A stretch of DNA of 14,607 bases from Firmicutes bacterium UBA4882 (GTDB lineage Bacteria; Bacillota; UBA4882), in assembly GCA_002399265.1 (NCBI GenBank), contig DHDG01000039.1, forward strand, positions 126,862 to 141,468, written 5' to 3'. The translations under genes were made by a program, and so were the position numbers. Positions 13,999 to 14,607 of the stretch are shown piece by piece; position 1 is the stretch's first letter; each line of letters starts with the position of its first letter. The notes below the pieces were generated by a model. It was not told where the DNA came from. It searched no databases and saw nothing but the letters and a program-made list of their open reading frames with translations.

Positions 13999-14535
13999 TT
14001 ACTCAACCCGTGAACGAATATCGGCCGCAATCTTCCTGATAGTCACCTCGACATCGGCAATATCCATACCGGCAGTTTCACGAATGTAGGATCCCAGTTT
14101 TGTCCGCAACTCGTTACTAACTTCGGGGATCGATACATCAGGTGCCACACCAATTCTGACGATGAGCGCCATACCAGAATCCGTCCGTTTCACATAGATA
14201 TCAGCATCCCGTACGCCGCGGATTTTCCTGGCAGCCCGCAACGCCAAATCTTCAATGGCTTGAATCGAAATGCGGACATCGCCCATCGGCGTAGTGTACT
14301 GGACCGTCTCATTGGTTGCTCTGCTCCGGAAAGCCATCGCGAAAAGGTAAGCGGCCACGGCACCCGTAATTACAAAAAACAACAAGGAAAGTAGCTTGTC
14401 CTGAAAAACGGCAGTGAGCCACGAAACGGCTGTAGCGTGGCCCAAACCGAGTGAACTACCCAATAGAGCTGCTGACAACGCTAAAAACAACAAACCCAAA
14501 ATCAGGCTAAAAATACGATCAAATGTACGCATCAT
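13999..14535 (-). CDS. amaP: Alkaline shock response membrane anchor protein AmaP
   Basis: This 178-aa protein has two N-terminal membrane segments (about 7-29 and 47-68) and then an Asp23/Gls24-like cytoplasmic domain (about 78-172), including ISIQAIEDLALRAARKIRGV and a beta-strand region ALIVRIGVAPDVSIPEV. In Staphylococcus AmaP tethers Asp23 to the membrane, and loss of that layer triggers a wall-stress response. Here it lies 18 nt downstream of an Asp23-type gene, and DUF2273 follows. ATG 14535 (a second ATG is adjacent) has GGGGGGA 5 nt upstream. Family is well supported; the physiological role is inferred from relatives. Confidence 0.92.
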   Translation of the reverse strand: MMRTFDRIFSLILGLLFLALSAALLGSSLGLGHATAVSWLTAVFQDKLLSLLFFVITGAVAAYLFAMAFRSRATNETVQYTTPMGDVRISIQAIEDLALRAARKIRGVRDADIYVKRTDSGMALIVRIGVAPDVSIPEVSNELRTKLGSYIRETAGMDIADVEVTIRKIAADIRSRVE

Positions 14536-14553
14536 ACCGTCCCCCCGTTTTGA

Positions 14554-14607
14554 TCAACGAACCCGTTCTTCACTATTCTCGTCTTGGAATTGGACTCCCT
14601 GGATATG
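14554..14607 (-). CDS. Asp23/Gls24 family envelope stress protein (C-terminal fragment)
   Basis: Only 17 C-terminal codons and a TGA lie in the window; the gene continues beyond the right edge. They read HIQGVQFQDENSEERVR. HIQGVQF resembles the closing strand typical of Asp23/Gls24 proteins (V-x-V-QGV-x-F), and the position immediately upstream of amaP supports this. The call rests mainly on context because so little is visible. Confidence 0.65.
   Translation of the reverse strand, partial: HIQGVQFQDENSEERVR

Overview
This window reads as ordinary chromosomal DNA from a mid-GC Bacillota bacterium, most likely a Clostridia or Negativicutes-type anaerobe. The reasons are an Asp23/AmaP/DUF2273 envelope cluster running into nusB, a TsaD-like 'O-sialoglycoprotein endopeptidase' paralog, RimO (absent from Bacillus subtilis), a PolA with a dead proofreading domain, and strong AGGAGG-type ribosome-binding sites. 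Every supported gene is on the minus strand, so transcription runs from high to low coordinates. Genus and GC class are inference; nothing was searched or computed.

Region 1 (14607 to 7256) is a long co-directional run: asp23 (only its C-terminus is present), amaP, a DUF2273 membrane protein, nusB, a tsaD paralog, polA, mutM, coaE and a membrane-anchored lytic transglycosylase. The nusB/tsaD-like and tsaD-like/polA junctions overlap by 4 and 8 nt. No terminator interrupts the run, so it may be transcribed as one or a few units that link envelope homeostasis, antitermination, DNA replication and repair, CoA synthesis and wall turnover.

Region 2 (7255 to 4490) holds a small orphan TPR protein, then rimO and pgsA. 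Upstream of the TPR gene are two 13-bp direct repeats 21 bp apart. Between the TPR gene and rimO is a perfect 30-bp inverted repeat of REP/MITE type and a plausible rimO promoter. rimO appears to start at TTG, and pgsA starts inside the rimO 3' end. A 13-bp-period repeat array begins at the pgsA stop codon and places stop triplets in all three frames in rotation; a strong intrinsic terminator follows.

Region 3 (4489 to 1) is a complete phosphate-specific transport operon, pstS-pstC-pstA-pstB-phoU, followed by the start of a response-regulator gene. Ahead of pstS is a TTAACA-N5-TTAACA direct repeat matching the Firmicutes Pho box, which points to phosphate-starvation control by a PhoP/PhoB-type regulator, perhaps the one at the end of the operon. 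pstS/pstC and pstC/pstA overlap by 4 nt.

No mobile-element gene, CRISPR array, rRNA or tRNA is visible, and no gene-free stretch exceeds 300 bases. I found no convincing new multi-gene system. The most curious items are small: the frame-rotating stop array, the perfect palindrome, and a diverged TsaD paralog carrying an in-frame insertion built from 12-bp units.
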